A stretch of DNA of 64,000 bases from Meandrina meandrites (GCA_963693305.1 OY855914.1:12524903-12588902); one strand, 5' to 3'; shown: positions 31,476 through 41,301, counted from the first letter of the stretch. Program-made: numbers and translations. The notes: a model not told the origin generated them from the letters alone.

Positions 31476-31805
31476 ATGAAGGTTTACTGTGTGAAAGAAA
31501 AACGTTTCACACCCAATGTGACGGCAAGTGAAAAAATCACTACCACAAAAAACAATAGAAGAATGTTAAAAGTAAAATGCGCAAGCTGCGGCATTACCAA
31601 GACAAGGTTCTTACCAGTGAACGGAGACAAAAAAGGCGGCGCGTTATCGTCAAGAAGGGGACCTTCGACTGTTGATAAAATTGCTTATGTTGCCTCGAAC
31701 TTTGTGACCCCTGCTCCCAGTTTCGCTGCAGCGGCCAAAATACTCGGAAGCCAAGCTTTGAAAGGGGTTACAGACAACGTAAAGTATTTTAGGAAGAACC
31801 GTTAG
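31476..31805 (+). CDS. DUF5679-like zinc-ribbon protein, basic tail (copy 1 of 3)
   Basis: 109 aa. The first ~48 residues (YCVKEKRFTPNV...KVKCASCGITKTRF) match the short Cys module I know as DUF5679. The first CXXC pair here reads CVKE, so one metal ligand is missing; CASC is intact. A short basic/Ala-rich tail follows. It is the first of three consecutive genes sharing this N terminus. TATATAT at 31468-31474 lies one base before the ATG. Confidence 0.75.
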   Translation: MKVYCVKEKRFTPNVTASEKITTTKNNRRMLKVKCASCGITKTRFLPVNGDKKGGALSSRRGPSTVDKIAYVASNFVTPAPSFAAAAKILGSQALKGVTDNVKYFRKNR

Positions 31806-31841
31806 AGGGCGTCACAATTTTTCTTGAAGTATATAGGTAGG

Positions 31842-32429
31842 ATGGATGTTTACTGTGTGAAAGAAAAGCGCTTCACACCTAATGTGGCGGGAAGTGAAAA
31901 AATTACAACCGCAAAAAACGGCAGAAGGCTGCTTAAAGTAAAATGCGCCAGCTGCGGCATTACCAAGACAAGATTTATTTCTAATAAAACGCAAAGTGGT
32001 GCTGCTCAAGAAGGAGGTAATATTTTGGATCCAATATTTAAGTGGACCAGAAGGGGTTTACCCAAAAAGAAGAGAGAAGAACTTGCACGCGCTGAAAAAA
32101 GAATGTTTGGAGGTGGCGTTTTTGATACAGTTGGAAATACAGCAGCTGAAGCTTTCTTTGAGTATGGAGTTCCTTATTTAGCAAAGCAAGGTGTGAAACA
32201 AGGAAGATACTTTGCAAGCGAGTTTCTGAGACAACCAGAGTATCAGAAGAAGTTAGCCAATAAAGCCAAACCAATCGCGAGAAAAGCTGTTAATTACACA
32301 ATTGATGCTTTGTCTGGGGATTTGTTGACTAAAGCCTCAAACAGATTAAGACCAAAAGATATGATACCGGGAAATAAGATGAAAGGTGGGTGTCACACAG
32401 CGGCCCAAAGTCAAATGAATTTTCTTTAA
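31842..32429 (+). CDS. DUF5679-like protein with basic C-terminal domain (copy 2 of 3)
   Basis: 195 aa from ATG 31842; the frame is open upstream but lacks another ATG. The N-terminal module is near-identical to its neighbours, again CVKE. The C-terminal ~140 residues (FKWTRRGLPKKKREELARAEKR...YLAKQGVKQGRYFASEFLRQPEYQ) are basic and helical with no recognised domain. TATATAGG at 31830-31837 is 4 nt before the ATG. Possibly a virion protein targeted by the shared module. Confidence 0.72.
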   Translation: MDVYCVKEKRFTPNVAGSEKITTAKNGRRLLKVKCASCGITKTRFISNKTQSGAAQEGGNILDPIFKWTRRGLPKKKREELARAEKRMFGGGVFDTVGNTAAEAFFEYGVPYLAKQGVKQGRYFASEFLRQPEYQKKLANKAKPIARKAVNYTIDALSGDLLTKASNRLRPKDMIPGNKMKGGCHTAAQSQMNFL

Positions 32430-32438
32430 TTATATAGG

Positions 32439-33299
32439 ATGGAGGTATACTGCGTGAAGGAAAAGCGTTTCACACCCAACGTACCGGGAAGTGAAAAAAA
32501 CACTACCACAAAAAATGGTAGAAGGCTGCTTAAAGTAAAATGCGCAAGTTGTGGCATCACCAAGACACGATTCGTTTCTAATAAAACGCAAAGTGGTGGT
32601 AATTATGATATGAGAATTTATGCGGGTAATCGAGTAGATGACCCAACAAACCCTCTTTACCAACGTGGTGGGCGGGGTTTTGATTTGCATAAAGCTATTG
32701 GCAAGCTGCCTAAACCAAAAAAGGGGTGGACGCTTCCTGGTCATAACTACACAGGACCGTACAATCCCCTTGAAAAACAGCTTTCTTACGACCCTAAGAC
32801 GGGAAAGATCTTGAAGATTTATCAGCAACCCACAGGCGCCACGGACGCGGTTTCAATGCAGCATGATGTTGATTATGCCGTTTGTGCAGGAAAGAAAAAT
32901 GAGAAAGGTTGCAAACACGCTGCAGACAAAAAAATGGTGAAGGCGCTTGACGCTATTCCCAAAAACAAACGGCAATGGGGTCATGCTGCGGCCCGAAATG
33001 CAATCAGCTCGAAGCAAAAAGTAGGATTGGGTGTCGGTGAAACGATCAATAAAAATATCGGTGAAAAGATTCCGGGCTTTCAACCGGCTCAAGATGTGGC
33101 TGCTGCAATCATGGCTGTCACAGGTGGTGATAAGGATTTGTTTAAAAAGTATTGGAGTGGTGACATCGCAAAAGGTGCCTTCAACAAGAAAACCGGTCTG
33201 TTCAGCAAAAAGTTTTGGACACACCCTAAAAATACAACTGGGGCATGTAATCAGATTGTATATAAAAATGGGAAATGGCATAACCAATATTGCGATTAG
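32439..33299 (+). CDS. DUF5679-like module fused to parvovirus-type phospholipase A2
   Basis: 286 aa. The shared N-terminal module (residues 1-50) is followed by a linker and a PLA2 core: Ca-loop LPGHNYTGPYNPL near residue 98 and catalytic helix MQHDVDYAVC with the HDXXY signature near 142, then Cys-bearing helices. Parvovirus VP1 uses such a domain to breach endosomal membrane, and PLA2-like domains are reported in adintovirus/Polinton genomes; a similar entry role is inferred. TATATAGG (32431-32438) abuts the ATG with no gap. Confidence 0.82.
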   Translation: MEVYCVKEKRFTPNVPGSEKNTTTKNGRRLLKVKCASCGITKTRFVSNKTQSGGNYDMRIYAGNRVDDPTNPLYQRGGRGFDLHKAIGKLPKPKKGWTLPGHNYTGPYNPLEKQLSYDPKTGKILKIYQQPTGATDAVSMQHDVDYAVCAGKKNEKGCKHAADKKMVKALDAIPKNKRQWGHAAARNAISSKQKVGLGVGETINKNIGEKIPGFQPAQDVAAAIMAVTGGDKDLFKKYWSGDIAKGAFNKKTGLFSKKFWTHPKNTTGACNQIVYKNGKWHNQYCD

Positions 33300-33329
33300 A
33301 TTACACATTTTTTAAACACATATATAGAA

Positions 33330-33848
33330 ATGGATTCTGCAACAAAATTCAGGCGGGATGAAATAGAAATGATAAAGAAAAATCTTGAAAACCAGTTGGT
33401 GCATTACTACCAAACCTCAGCCAAGTTTAAACGGTGGCACACGCGGTGTCAAACAGTATGTGCGTTAACAGGCGGAGTTGCTACCATTCTTACAGGCTCT
33501 GGGCTGGCCGCTTCTCTTTCTGTGGTTGGCGTTGTTGTTGGTGGACCTTTAATCGCAACTGCCGCCTTGTTTTCATTGGTGTCAACCTCCGGCATGGTCA
33601 CCATCAAATTTTTCCTGCGTAAAGCGAAAAAACACGAAAAAATACAAACTTTGGCTGAAGCTACGCTGAGCACGATCAACTCTCTCATATCGACCGCTCT
33701 TGAAGATGGTAAAATCTCAGACAGTGAGTACCAAGATATTATCAAAAAGTACAACAGCTTTACTACTGCAAAGACAAAACTGCGTTTTTCAAACCACACT
33801 GACGGCGGGGTAAAGGTTAACAGAACATCAAAGACAACTTCTGTTTAA
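33330..33848 (+). CDS. Polinton two-helix membrane protein, 172 aa
   Basis: Charged N terminus, then two hydrophobic Gly/Ala/Val segments (about residues 46-65 and 68-90) divided by a Gly-rich turn, then KHEKI..LAEATLSTINSLIS and an ISDSEYQDIIKKY helix. I have seen this conserved pattern next to capsid genes in many animal Polintons; its function is unknown. Membrane insertion or perforation is plausible. TATATAG at 33321-33327 lies two bases before the ATG. The 3' end overlaps the convergent ORF by 21 bp. Confidence 0.72.
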   Translation: MDSATKFRRDEIEMIKKNLENQLVHYYQTSAKFKRWHTRCQTVCALTGGVATILTGSGLAASLSVVGVVVGGPLIATAALFSLVSTSGMVTIKFFLRKAKKHEKIQTLAEATLSTINSLISTALEDGKISDSEYQDIIKKYNSFTTAKTKLRFSNHTDGGVKVNRTSKTTSV

Positions 33849-34334
33849 TGGTGGGGTGTTTGCCTCCAACCACCATTCGTTGAAACTTTTTTCGGCTTTA
33901 TTTCTGGTTTGTACCATCTTCGGCAATCTTTTCGTGAGCTTTCCCAGTATTGCATTTTTCGCCGGCCAATCGATAGGTGAGACCTTTTGAAAATAGTTGT
34001 ATAAAAAACAAACGTAGTTACACGATCCGGGGTAGCAACTCAGTTGCTGATTCCGCTTGAATTGGTGAATGACATTACCCAAAAAGGTCAGCCCCATATT
34101 GTCACCGACCTGATCTACAGAAATGCCGACTTTTTTTAGTACCGCAAGTAAATACCATAATTTGAGGTGGTGTCTCATCTCTTCATGCGGCTCATCCGGC
34201 AGTGGGGGTTCCCATGAGTAAAAGTCAAGCTCGATTTCCGGTTTGATTTCTTTTATTAACGCTTCCTGGTCTTCCAACAACATTTTTTCCAGTTGTTCCC
34301 TGTGGGGGCTAGGTACGCGAAGTTTTGTAGCCAT
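33828..34334 (-). CDS. Polinton hypothetical protein, 168 aa
   Basis: Start taken at ATG 34334 (MATKLRVPSP), one base after a TATATAC box. The longer frame from 34352 would start inside or upstream of the box. Contains an acidic/Trp segment (EIELDFYSWEPPLPDEPHEEM), a helical LKLWYLLAVLKKVGISV and a Cys-bearing C-terminal part. Unrecognised. It is divergent from the integrase gene and convergent with the membrane protein gene. Confidence 0.6.
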   Translation of the reverse strand: MATKLRVPSPHREQLEKMLLEDQEALIKEIKPEIELDFYSWEPPLPDEPHEEMRHHLKLWYLLAVLKKVGISVDQVGDNMGLTFLGNVIHQFKRNQQLSCYPGSCNYVCFLYNYFQKVSPIDWPAKNAILGKLTKRLPKMVQTRNKAEKSFNEWWLEANTPPLNRSCL

Positions 34335-34362
34335 GTATATATGCCGGCGCATAATTATTTAA
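34335..34362. promoter_or_regulatory. Shared TATATA box between divergent 33828 gene and integrase
   Basis: gtatatatgc at 34335-34344 lies one base from the left ATG and about 20 nt from the integrase ATG at 34363. Confidence 0.55.
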
Positions 34363-35352
34363 ATGGACAGAAAATTAGAGCGGCGTTACTACAGTCCGCA
34401 GGGTTACTGGAAAGGCATTTCTGCCATTAAAAAATTAGCGGTTGCTGCAAAGGTTCCTGAAGTTATTGCCAAAGAATGGTTGTTCAAACAAGCGCTCTGG
34501 CAGATTTACCTCCCCGCACCGCGCTACATTCCTCGTCTAAAATTCGACGTGCCTACACCCAACAAAGTGCATCAGGCAGATCTTCTTTTTCTACCACATG
34601 ACAAAGTGGGCCGTAGCACTTACAAATACGCGCTTACCGTTGTTGACATTGCCAGCAGATTCAAAGAAGCTCAACCTTTAACTTCTAAAAACTCTGATGA
34701 GGTTGCCAAAGCTTTTAAGACAATTTATACACGTGGACCTTTGAAATGGCCTGAACTGTTGCAAGTTGATCCTGGGCGTGAATTTATGGGCGCTGTTACA
34801 AAAGAAATGGAAAATCGCAAAACTTCTATCAGACGCGGCCACCCTGAAATTCATAGAGACCAAGCTATTGTTGAACGTTTTAATCGTACCTTGGCTGAGC
34901 GTTTGTTTGGCCACCAGTACGCGGTTGAAATGCGTACACCTGAGGGTTTGCGGTCTACTGAGTGGGTAAAAAGGCTCCCCTCAGTTGTTTCTGCTCTGAA
35001 CAACCAAGTCACTCGATTGATTGGTATGAAACCTGCTGCCGCAATCAAGAAAAAAAATGTTTACGCAGAACCGTCAACTAAATATTTGAGACCTGTTGGT
35101 TTGAATGAAAAAAAGCTCCCCTCCATAGTTTTGGTTCGGTATTTGTACGAACCTGGGGAGCTTGAAGGTGGGACAAAAAGAGCCACTGATCCAATCTGGT
35201 CTTTGAAAGTTTACAACCTTGAACGTTCTTTTACCAAACCGAATCAGCCCGTTCTCTACTATTTACGCGACGGCCCTAAGCGTGGTTTTGTACGTGAAGA
35301 ACTGCTTGTTGTACCTCCAAACACACAATTACCCCCAACTAATGTAAACTAG
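34363..35352 (+). CDS. Polinton integrase (retroviral-type DDE)
   Basis: 329 aa. RNase-H-fold catalytic core with D73 (HQADLLFLP), D136 (LLQVDPGREF) and E171 (AIVERFNRTL), 34 residues between the last two. The N-terminal YYSPQGYWKG segment and the C-terminal SH3/chromo-like end (PIWSLKVYNLERSF...GFVREELLVVP) are those of Polinton integrases. It should insert the element and create the 6-bp duplication seen. It is convergent with the polymerase gene and overlaps it by 4 bp. The reading frame is intact. Confidence 0.93.
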   Translation: MDRKLERRYYSPQGYWKGISAIKKLAVAAKVPEVIAKEWLFKQALWQIYLPAPRYIPRLKFDVPTPNKVHQADLLFLPHDKVGRSTYKYALTVVDIASRFKEAQPLTSKNSDEVAKAFKTIYTRGPLKWPELLQVDPGREFMGAVTKEMENRKTSIRRGHPEIHRDQAIVERFNRTLAERLFGHQYAVEMRTPEGLRSTEWVKRLPSVVSALNNQVTRLIGMKPAAAIKKKNVYAEPSTKYLRPVGLNEKKLPSIVLVRYLYEPGELEGGTKRATDPIWSLKVYNLERSFTKPNQPVLYYLRDGPKRGFVREELLVVPPNTQLPPTNVN

Positions 35353-37634
35353 ATATGGTATTCGATTGGTTCCGTGTGTATTCCATCCGGCAGCACCCAT
35401 CTTTTGTCATAATATGCGCTCAACCCTAGCTTCTCCTGCTCGTATGTTACCATGTTCCCGTCCCGCATCCGAAATCCGCGGTTTGTTGCCATGTCTTTGT
35501 TTCCATCTAGCGCTGCCTTGAAACGGTGCCAGTTGATCTCGTTTTGCCTCTTTGACATCCCCTTTGAGCTCAGTTTCTTCTTTTTTGCTTCCCCATCTTC
35601 TGTATAATAACATTTGGAGCACAGCGCGATCATCCGCTCCCCTTCGAATTCTTTTTTGAACAGTCCCGGCGTTCTTCCGCTCCATTTGTCCCATGCCAGC
35701 CAGTTCTTTTTTTCTTTCTCGAATTCTGCTTTCATCTCCGGACGTACAATGTCTTCGAGTTTCTTGCCGGAGATTGCCAAGTAGTTGCTGTCTGTATCCA
35801 TCTGGATCAGCTCGAAATCTTTCCTGTCAAGATACCTATCCAAGAAGTCGTAGTAAAATTCAAGCATCCTCAACTTGGCTAGCTGATACACCGCTATTCC
35901 TACCTGAAATGGGCGTCTGATTGTTATCCGTGCTTTTCTACTTTCTAACTCATATGCTTCTCCAATCTCATCCAAGTCTGAAAAGTATGCGCTTCTCAAT
36001 GCTCTGTCCACCACCTTTTCATCTTTGGTGTAAATTACGTTGGTTTGCCGCTCTAACGCTTCTATCAGCTTCCCATATCCACTGTTTCCCAGAAGTTTGA
36101 ATATATCAGCCAATAGTGCTTTGCTTTTGTCCACATCCCCTGTACGGCGGTTTTCTGTGACTTCTTTCACGAACCATTCGAATATTACTTTCGGCTCGTA
36201 GTCGATCGTCCGGTAGACTCTAGTTATCTTTGCCCCGTGGTTTATGTACCATTGCAGCAGCGGCTCATATAAAAGTATCCTCTGTGCTGACAGCGTTCCC
36301 ATTAGTTTCTTGTTTTTCTCCACTAGTTTTCTTCCTGTTGCTCTCAAGTATTCTTTCATATGCTTTGGGACAGCTTTGGTTGGTACCATTTTGTTGTGAA
36401 AGAACGGACACATTTCTTCAAACTTTTGGTGCAAGTGGTTTGGGATTTCTATGTCCACTTCTGCGTACCCGAACCAGCTTTTTTCTTTTAATCTGTGCGT
36501 TAATATTGGGGCAGCATCTACTTGGTACTCGTCCGTGTAGTGCACAACCCTTTCTTTTCCGCATGGCATTTCTCTCAGCATTGTTGAGAGGTACAGCGCG
36601 TTCGCGTCATATCCGAGGATGTTTTGACAAAGTTTCGCGTGGGCTCCTGTTAAAGCTTCTCCTTCCCTTGCGATCGGGTATTGATGAGATCTGATCCACG
36701 TTTTCCCCACTTCATGGTATCTTGTGAATACCAAACTTGGCCCTCCGACTACCGCCCCTTTTAACATCTCATATGCTTCTTTACTTGGGGCATGTAGTTC
36801 CGCTTTGCGTTCTATTGCACCTTTTAGCAAGTAATGCAGACTCACCCCCGGTATGCTGACTGCGTCTTTCATTATGTCTATCCCCTTCTCAATGTAAAAG
36901 TTTTTCATTTTTTGGAGCGCTTCAAGCCCGGGTGCCACATCCAGATTATTGTAATATTTCAGCCAGTCTTTAAAGGTTTTCATCCCTTTTTCTTTGAACA
37001 GTCTCTGACATTCCTCCCATTCTTTCCGTGTTAGAACGTACTCATTCTTAAGCTTCGAATACCAGTGCAGGTAATCTGGCAATCCTGGGTAATCCAGCTT
37101 TTCTGCGCTGTTAAACCACTCGTATGGGAGCCAGGATTTTGTTGCCTTGCAGTCGTACGCTTCCACCCATTTCGCGTAGCTGATTCCTGGGCCCAAGTAG
37201 TTGATTATGTCCAGGAAACGCAATCTGTCCGTGAGTAAGAACATGATTTTACTCCCATTCTTTGCCACTCTCACTTTGTTGGTTGTACCTGCGAGCTGTT
37301 CCGCGAAGTAATTCTTTATCAGGTTCAAATCATAACTTCCTGAGTTGAAACCGAGTGTTGGCACCTGGTCGCACCATTCTTCTATTTTTTTCCTTTGATC
37401 TTTTGGTATCAGCTCGATGTCTGCCGGCATGAATTCTGCGCGCACTTTTGCTCTGATGTTTTTCTCTCGTCTTTTCAGTTCTTCCATGAACTTTTGAACC
37501 AACACTTTGGGGTTTTTTTCACAGATGTGGGTTGGCTCTCTTTCCAATGTATCGCCCACGCTTACTGAGATTGGTATGTGTTTGTTCTCAATCGTGAGAT
37601 TTCCTGTTGGTTCCTTTCGATGGTTTTTGTCTCC
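35349..37634 (-). pseudogene. Protein-primed DNA polymerase B, catalytic part downstream of a stop
   Basis: The frame is open from just after the TAA at 37635-37637 to 35349. It contains Exo II (GFNSGSYDLNLI, about residue 70 of the 736-aa ORF), palm motif A (YDANALYLS), motif B (FKLLGNSGYGKL), motif C (QMDTDS) and the KLSSKGMSKRQN thumb-region motif. It belongs to the same reading frame as 37637-39365, so only one codon separates the halves. It could be silent, restarted internally, or made by readthrough. Confidence 0.9.
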
Positions 37635-39365
37635 TTACGCCTCAAAGTCATACAGAATAGCGTGTGGATAGCTTTTTGTTTGAGGTTTTGATGGTTCTTC
37701 ACCATATTTGTCTGCACCTCCTGGGACGAGCCACTGACATGACCAACACTCGATTACTTTGTATCCGGCCTTTCTTAGGTGGGCTGTTCTCTTCTTTGTT
37801 GCTTGGGACAGATCTTCTGCCGTCTTTGTCCCGTGTGATAATATTTGCCCTCGATTTGGGTAACATCTCGGACATCCGTGCCAGCTACAGCCGTGATACT
37901 GCAGCACCAGCTTTCTTTCGTGGTTGTACCCGTCTACTGGACTTTTCTCTATCCACCTTTCACCTCCGTGACCTGATTCAGCGTGGTGAATGGTGATTTT
38001 CCAGCGTTTTGCCACGTACTCCAACCATTGGATTGATTCTTTTGAGGCCTTTTGCTTCGGATAAAACGCTTTCTGATATGCTGTTTGTGGCGCTTCGACC
38101 TTCTCTCCGGGGCAGTGTGTTACTGTTTTACCTTGGGCGCATCTTTCCACGTGACGTTGGAGGTTGCAAGCCTTTGTGAATCTTGCGTGACAGTGGATGC
38201 ATTCATAAGTTTTCGCTAACTTTGTTATGTCTTTTATCAAGAATGCGTGCTCATTAAAAACACCGATTGTCATAATATTTTTAAACTGCGGCGCTGGGTT
38301 TCTTGTGAGATGCCATACCACCTCGATTGGCGCTTCCATGTCAAATTCATCTTCTATGCACTCTGGCATATAAACTCTTATCCCAAGCCAATCTGAGAAA
38401 GGTTTGCCCTTGTTCAGGTGCATTTCTACCTTTTCTAGTTCATCCAATGAGGTTTTCCCAACCCAACTATTTGGCATCTTTTCAAGTTTGTAGAAACTCT
38501 TGGCCAGATCTCGGGCTGCTTCTGTACTTCGATCTGGTCTGGCTCCTTTGTGCACAGCGATACAGCGCCATAAACACAGGTTATCCCTATAGGTGTCCAG
38601 CGCCACCATTGCTTGTTTTCTCCCCGTGTTTGCTTGTTTACGCAGCCAGTCTGGTAAGGGTCCTGTTCCCATCAATGGCTGGCGGTCTAGCACAACCTTT
38701 ACATCAACATTGAAATGCGACTCAAAGATCCACTTTGTATCTGGTCTTTCAGTGTTATCCGGGTCCAACCGTTTCTCCTCCCTACTTCTTATCCAATTCT
38801 CCGCGTCTGCGTAAGTTTTCATCCAGGGTGAGCCCTTATTTTGGTAATAAATAAGCCTAGTCCCATCTTCAATGTTTTCTAAAATATACGAATAGGCGTG
38901 CCTCATGTAAAACGATGTTCCCACGTTCTCCCTTATCTTTTCGATAAACCTGGGTGTGAGGTCTTTGTTTAGACCCACTACAAAACGCCACCTCTTGTAA
39001 CGTCTCCCGCTCTCCTCTTCCACACCCTCATATTCCGTGTCATGGTACAGATCCAGAACCTCATTCTGATAATCTGTCACGGTTTTCACCTTGTTCGGCG
39101 GGATGGGGTCGAATATTTTCAAAATGGTTTCTTTTCTGTTTCTTTTTCTGTTTCTGGGTGGTGGTTTCGGTATTGGTTTTAATGGTTTTAATGGGGCTTT
39201 TAATTTTTTCTTTGTGGCTTCTGGGATTGGTTCATCCAGCAAAGTGTTTATTACCCTTTGAATTGTGGGTGTGTCTTCTGCAATTAATTTTGATAAATAT
39301 CGCAAATCTTCGGGATCAAGATTTGCAAGTTCTTCTTCCAAAGATTCGAGGTCAATTTCGGCCAT
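37635..39365 (-). CDS. Protein-primed DNA polymerase B, N-terminal part ending at in-frame TAA
   Basis: 576 codons from ATG 39365. Regions: a Pro/Lys-rich N terminus; a NLCLWRCIAVHKG segment typical of Polinton polymerases; a C2H2-like CX2C...HX3HX3C finger (about 385-405); a nuclease-like HGCSWHGCPRC segment (about 490); and Exo I YDFEA at the very end, directly followed by TAA. The catalytic domains lie past the stop in the same frame (35349-37634). TATATA at 39368-39373 is two bases before the ATG, about 40 bp inside the right TIR. Confidence 0.9.
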   Translation of the reverse strand: MAEIDLESLEEELANLDPEDLRYLSKLIAEDTPTIQRVINTLLDEPIPEATKKKLKAPLKPLKPIPKPPPRNRKRNRKETILKIFDPIPPNKVKTVTDYQNEVLDLYHDTEYEGVEEESGRRYKRWRFVVGLNKDLTPRFIEKIRENVGTSFYMRHAYSYILENIEDGTRLIYYQNKGSPWMKTYADAENWIRSREEKRLDPDNTERPDTKWIFESHFNVDVKVVLDRQPLMGTGPLPDWLRKQANTGRKQAMVALDTYRDNLCLWRCIAVHKGARPDRSTEAARDLAKSFYKLEKMPNSWVGKTSLDELEKVEMHLNKGKPFSDWLGIRVYMPECIEDEFDMEAPIEVVWHLTRNPAPQFKNIMTIGVFNEHAFLIKDITKLAKTYECIHCHARFTKACNLQRHVERCAQGKTVTHCPGEKVEAPQTAYQKAFYPKQKASKESIQWLEYVAKRWKITIHHAESGHGGERWIEKSPVDGYNHERKLVLQYHGCSWHGCPRCYPNRGQILSHGTKTAEDLSQATKKRTAHLRKAGYKVIECWSCQWLVPGGADKYGEEPSKPQTKSYPHAILYDFEA

Positions 39366-39404
39366 CGTATATAAGGTAGAAAAATATTTTTTAATTTTTA
39401 TTAT

Positions 39405-39662
39405 TTAGAACGTTTGTACTTCACTGTTGTGTTCCTCTAAATAGACGTTCCGCGGCTCGTTTGTTTATTCGGTTTTGTTCTTTTCTTCCAAGTAGTAATA
39501 TCGGAGTCTGACTAAAACTACCGAGCAGCTCCCACATAATTTTACCTCTTTCCGTGACTAGTGGGTGCGAAGGGGTTTAGCCCCTGAGTACTAGTCACGG
39601 AAAGAGGTAAAATTATGTGGGTGCGCCCGAGGTGGTTTTAGTCAGACTCCGATATTACTACT
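39405..39662. repeat. Polinton right TIR with internal palindrome
   Basis: Reverse complement of 23094-23351. The palindrome lies at 39492-39661 and its bulge and loop are in the same relative orientation as in the left TIR, so the two ends are not flip/flop isomers. Base 39662 may belong to the TIR or to the duplication. Confidence 0.95.
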
Positions 39663-39667
39663 CCTCT
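39662..39667. repeat. Polinton target site duplication, right
   Basis: tcctct, matching 23088-23093. Confidence 0.85.
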
Positions 39668-40593
39668 TATTTACTCAAACGATTTAAGGACAAAATTGGC
39701 TCTCATACATTGGCTACAGAGGAAAAGGCTTCTGAAAAGAAACGTTAATTGCTCCAGATGTCTACATCGAATGAATCTTAATATTTGCCGACGAAAACCT
39801 GATGGATATCGGTGGTAGGTAAAAAAATAGAATTCGCAAGATAATTCGGATAATTGGCAAGTTTTTTATTCTTAACACTAATAATGATGATGGGTTTGAT
39901 TTATAACAACAAGTATGATTGGATTTACCAGGAAATGCAACCGATGTGGACTTATGAAATCCGTCAGGACCGGATCCTTTTTTGAAGGGAGCAAACTCTC
40001 ACTACAGCGACATGTCCAGTTTTTCTGGAAATGGACTCAAAGAGATTCCTTGACAGCGATGTTTTTTGAGGGAATTGCATCGCGCAAAATTCTCATAAAA
40101 ATGGCTCGAAAATGCAGAGAAGTGGCCTGGCAGGCTATAATTTTACATCCAATTCCAAGGCTTGGTGGACCTGGGGTCATCGTTCAAATTGATGAATCAA
40201 AATTTAACCACAAGTCAAAGGTAAATAGAGTGCACATTTGATAGTTTGAAAGCACATCAATACACCAAAGTTCGAGGAGCCTACAGTTTCACTTGTTTAG
40301 AAAAAAAGAAATAGTCGAAGAAAAATCGTAAAAACTGAAAGGTGACGGTTCAGTCGACAAATCTACCTCAGCAGTATCAAGAGTCACAAACTAATAATAA
40401 TAATAATATTTAATATTTATATTGCGCATTTTCTATAAAATAATCAAATGCGCATTACAATAAATACAAAAAATAAAAACCTATTTACAATTTCTATGAA
40501 GTCAAAAACGAAACTTACACTATTTACAATTAACTATAAGAAAAATAATTTACGGAAGAACTATATAAAAAATCTAAATATAACCTAATTGTA

Positions 40594-41055
40594 TTAACAA
40601 AATGCCTTCTTGAATAAAAATGTCTTAAGTTTCTTTTTAAAATCATTTGTGGTGCAAGCAGATCTAATGCTTATGGGAAGACTGTTCCAAAGCCGTGGTG
40701 CTGCCATCATGAAGGATCGATCTCCCATGGTAGCTTTTGTGAAACGCTTTGGGGTGCTCAAAAGAATTCCCTTGTTATTTCGCCGTAAATCATAGCGGGA
40801 TGGCGGTAAAACAGAAATTAAATCAATGAGATATTTAGGAGCTGAGCCCTGGAGTACTTTAAAGGTGATCAAAAGGATTTTAAACTCGATGCGTAGGCGG
40901 ATAGGTAACCAGTGAAGTTGTTTAAGGAGCGGCGTAATATGACAGTGTTTAGGTGCGCAGAAAATCAATCGCGCACTGGCAAAATCATATTGCAAGGGTG
41001 GGAAATCTGCCAAATTTTCATTTCCAGTAACATAAAACTGTAGCAAACAGATCAA
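40594..41055 (-). pseudogene. LINE ORF2 C-terminal fragment (in the Merlin intron)
   Basis: 153 aa. HITPLLKQLHWLPIRLRIEFKI, then GSAPKYLIDLI, then GDRSFMMAAPRLWNSLPISIRSA..FKKKLKTFLF: the standard tail of jockey/CR1/RTE-type reverse transcriptases. 5'-truncated near 41060, with an A-rich 3' flank on the element strand (40380-40560). Confidence 0.88.
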
Positions 41056-41301
41056 TTTTACGCCAGTTAACTACATTGATGTCCATTTTCATGCATCTAT
41101 GATAACGATACCTCATTTGACCTCATTTGGTTTGAAGGACCGTAGAAATCATTGTCTCACAAAAGTATCCGCCAGCCAATTAGCCGGCAAACTATACAGG
41201 GTGTTGGGTCCTAGGGATATCCCTGCATGTTGCTTTTATTTTTAACAGAAAGCTGTTCACTTAATTTATTTGCTAGTTCCCCTCGGAAAATAGTTAACAA
41301 T

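Larger units (their letters stand above)
23094..39661. mobile_element. Polinton/Maverick, complete 16.6-kb element
   Basis: Defined by 258-bp TIRs starting agtagtaatatcgg, a 6-bp tcctct duplication and the family hallmark genes: protein-primed DNA polymerase, retroviral-type integrase, adenain-like protease, packaging ATPase, and minor and major capsid proteins. Genes occupy both strands. The integrase and polymerase are convergent at the right end and overlap by 4 bp. Lesions seen are one in-frame stop in the polymerase and a one-base offset at the protease. Matching TIRs and duplication indicate a young insertion. Confidence 0.96.
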
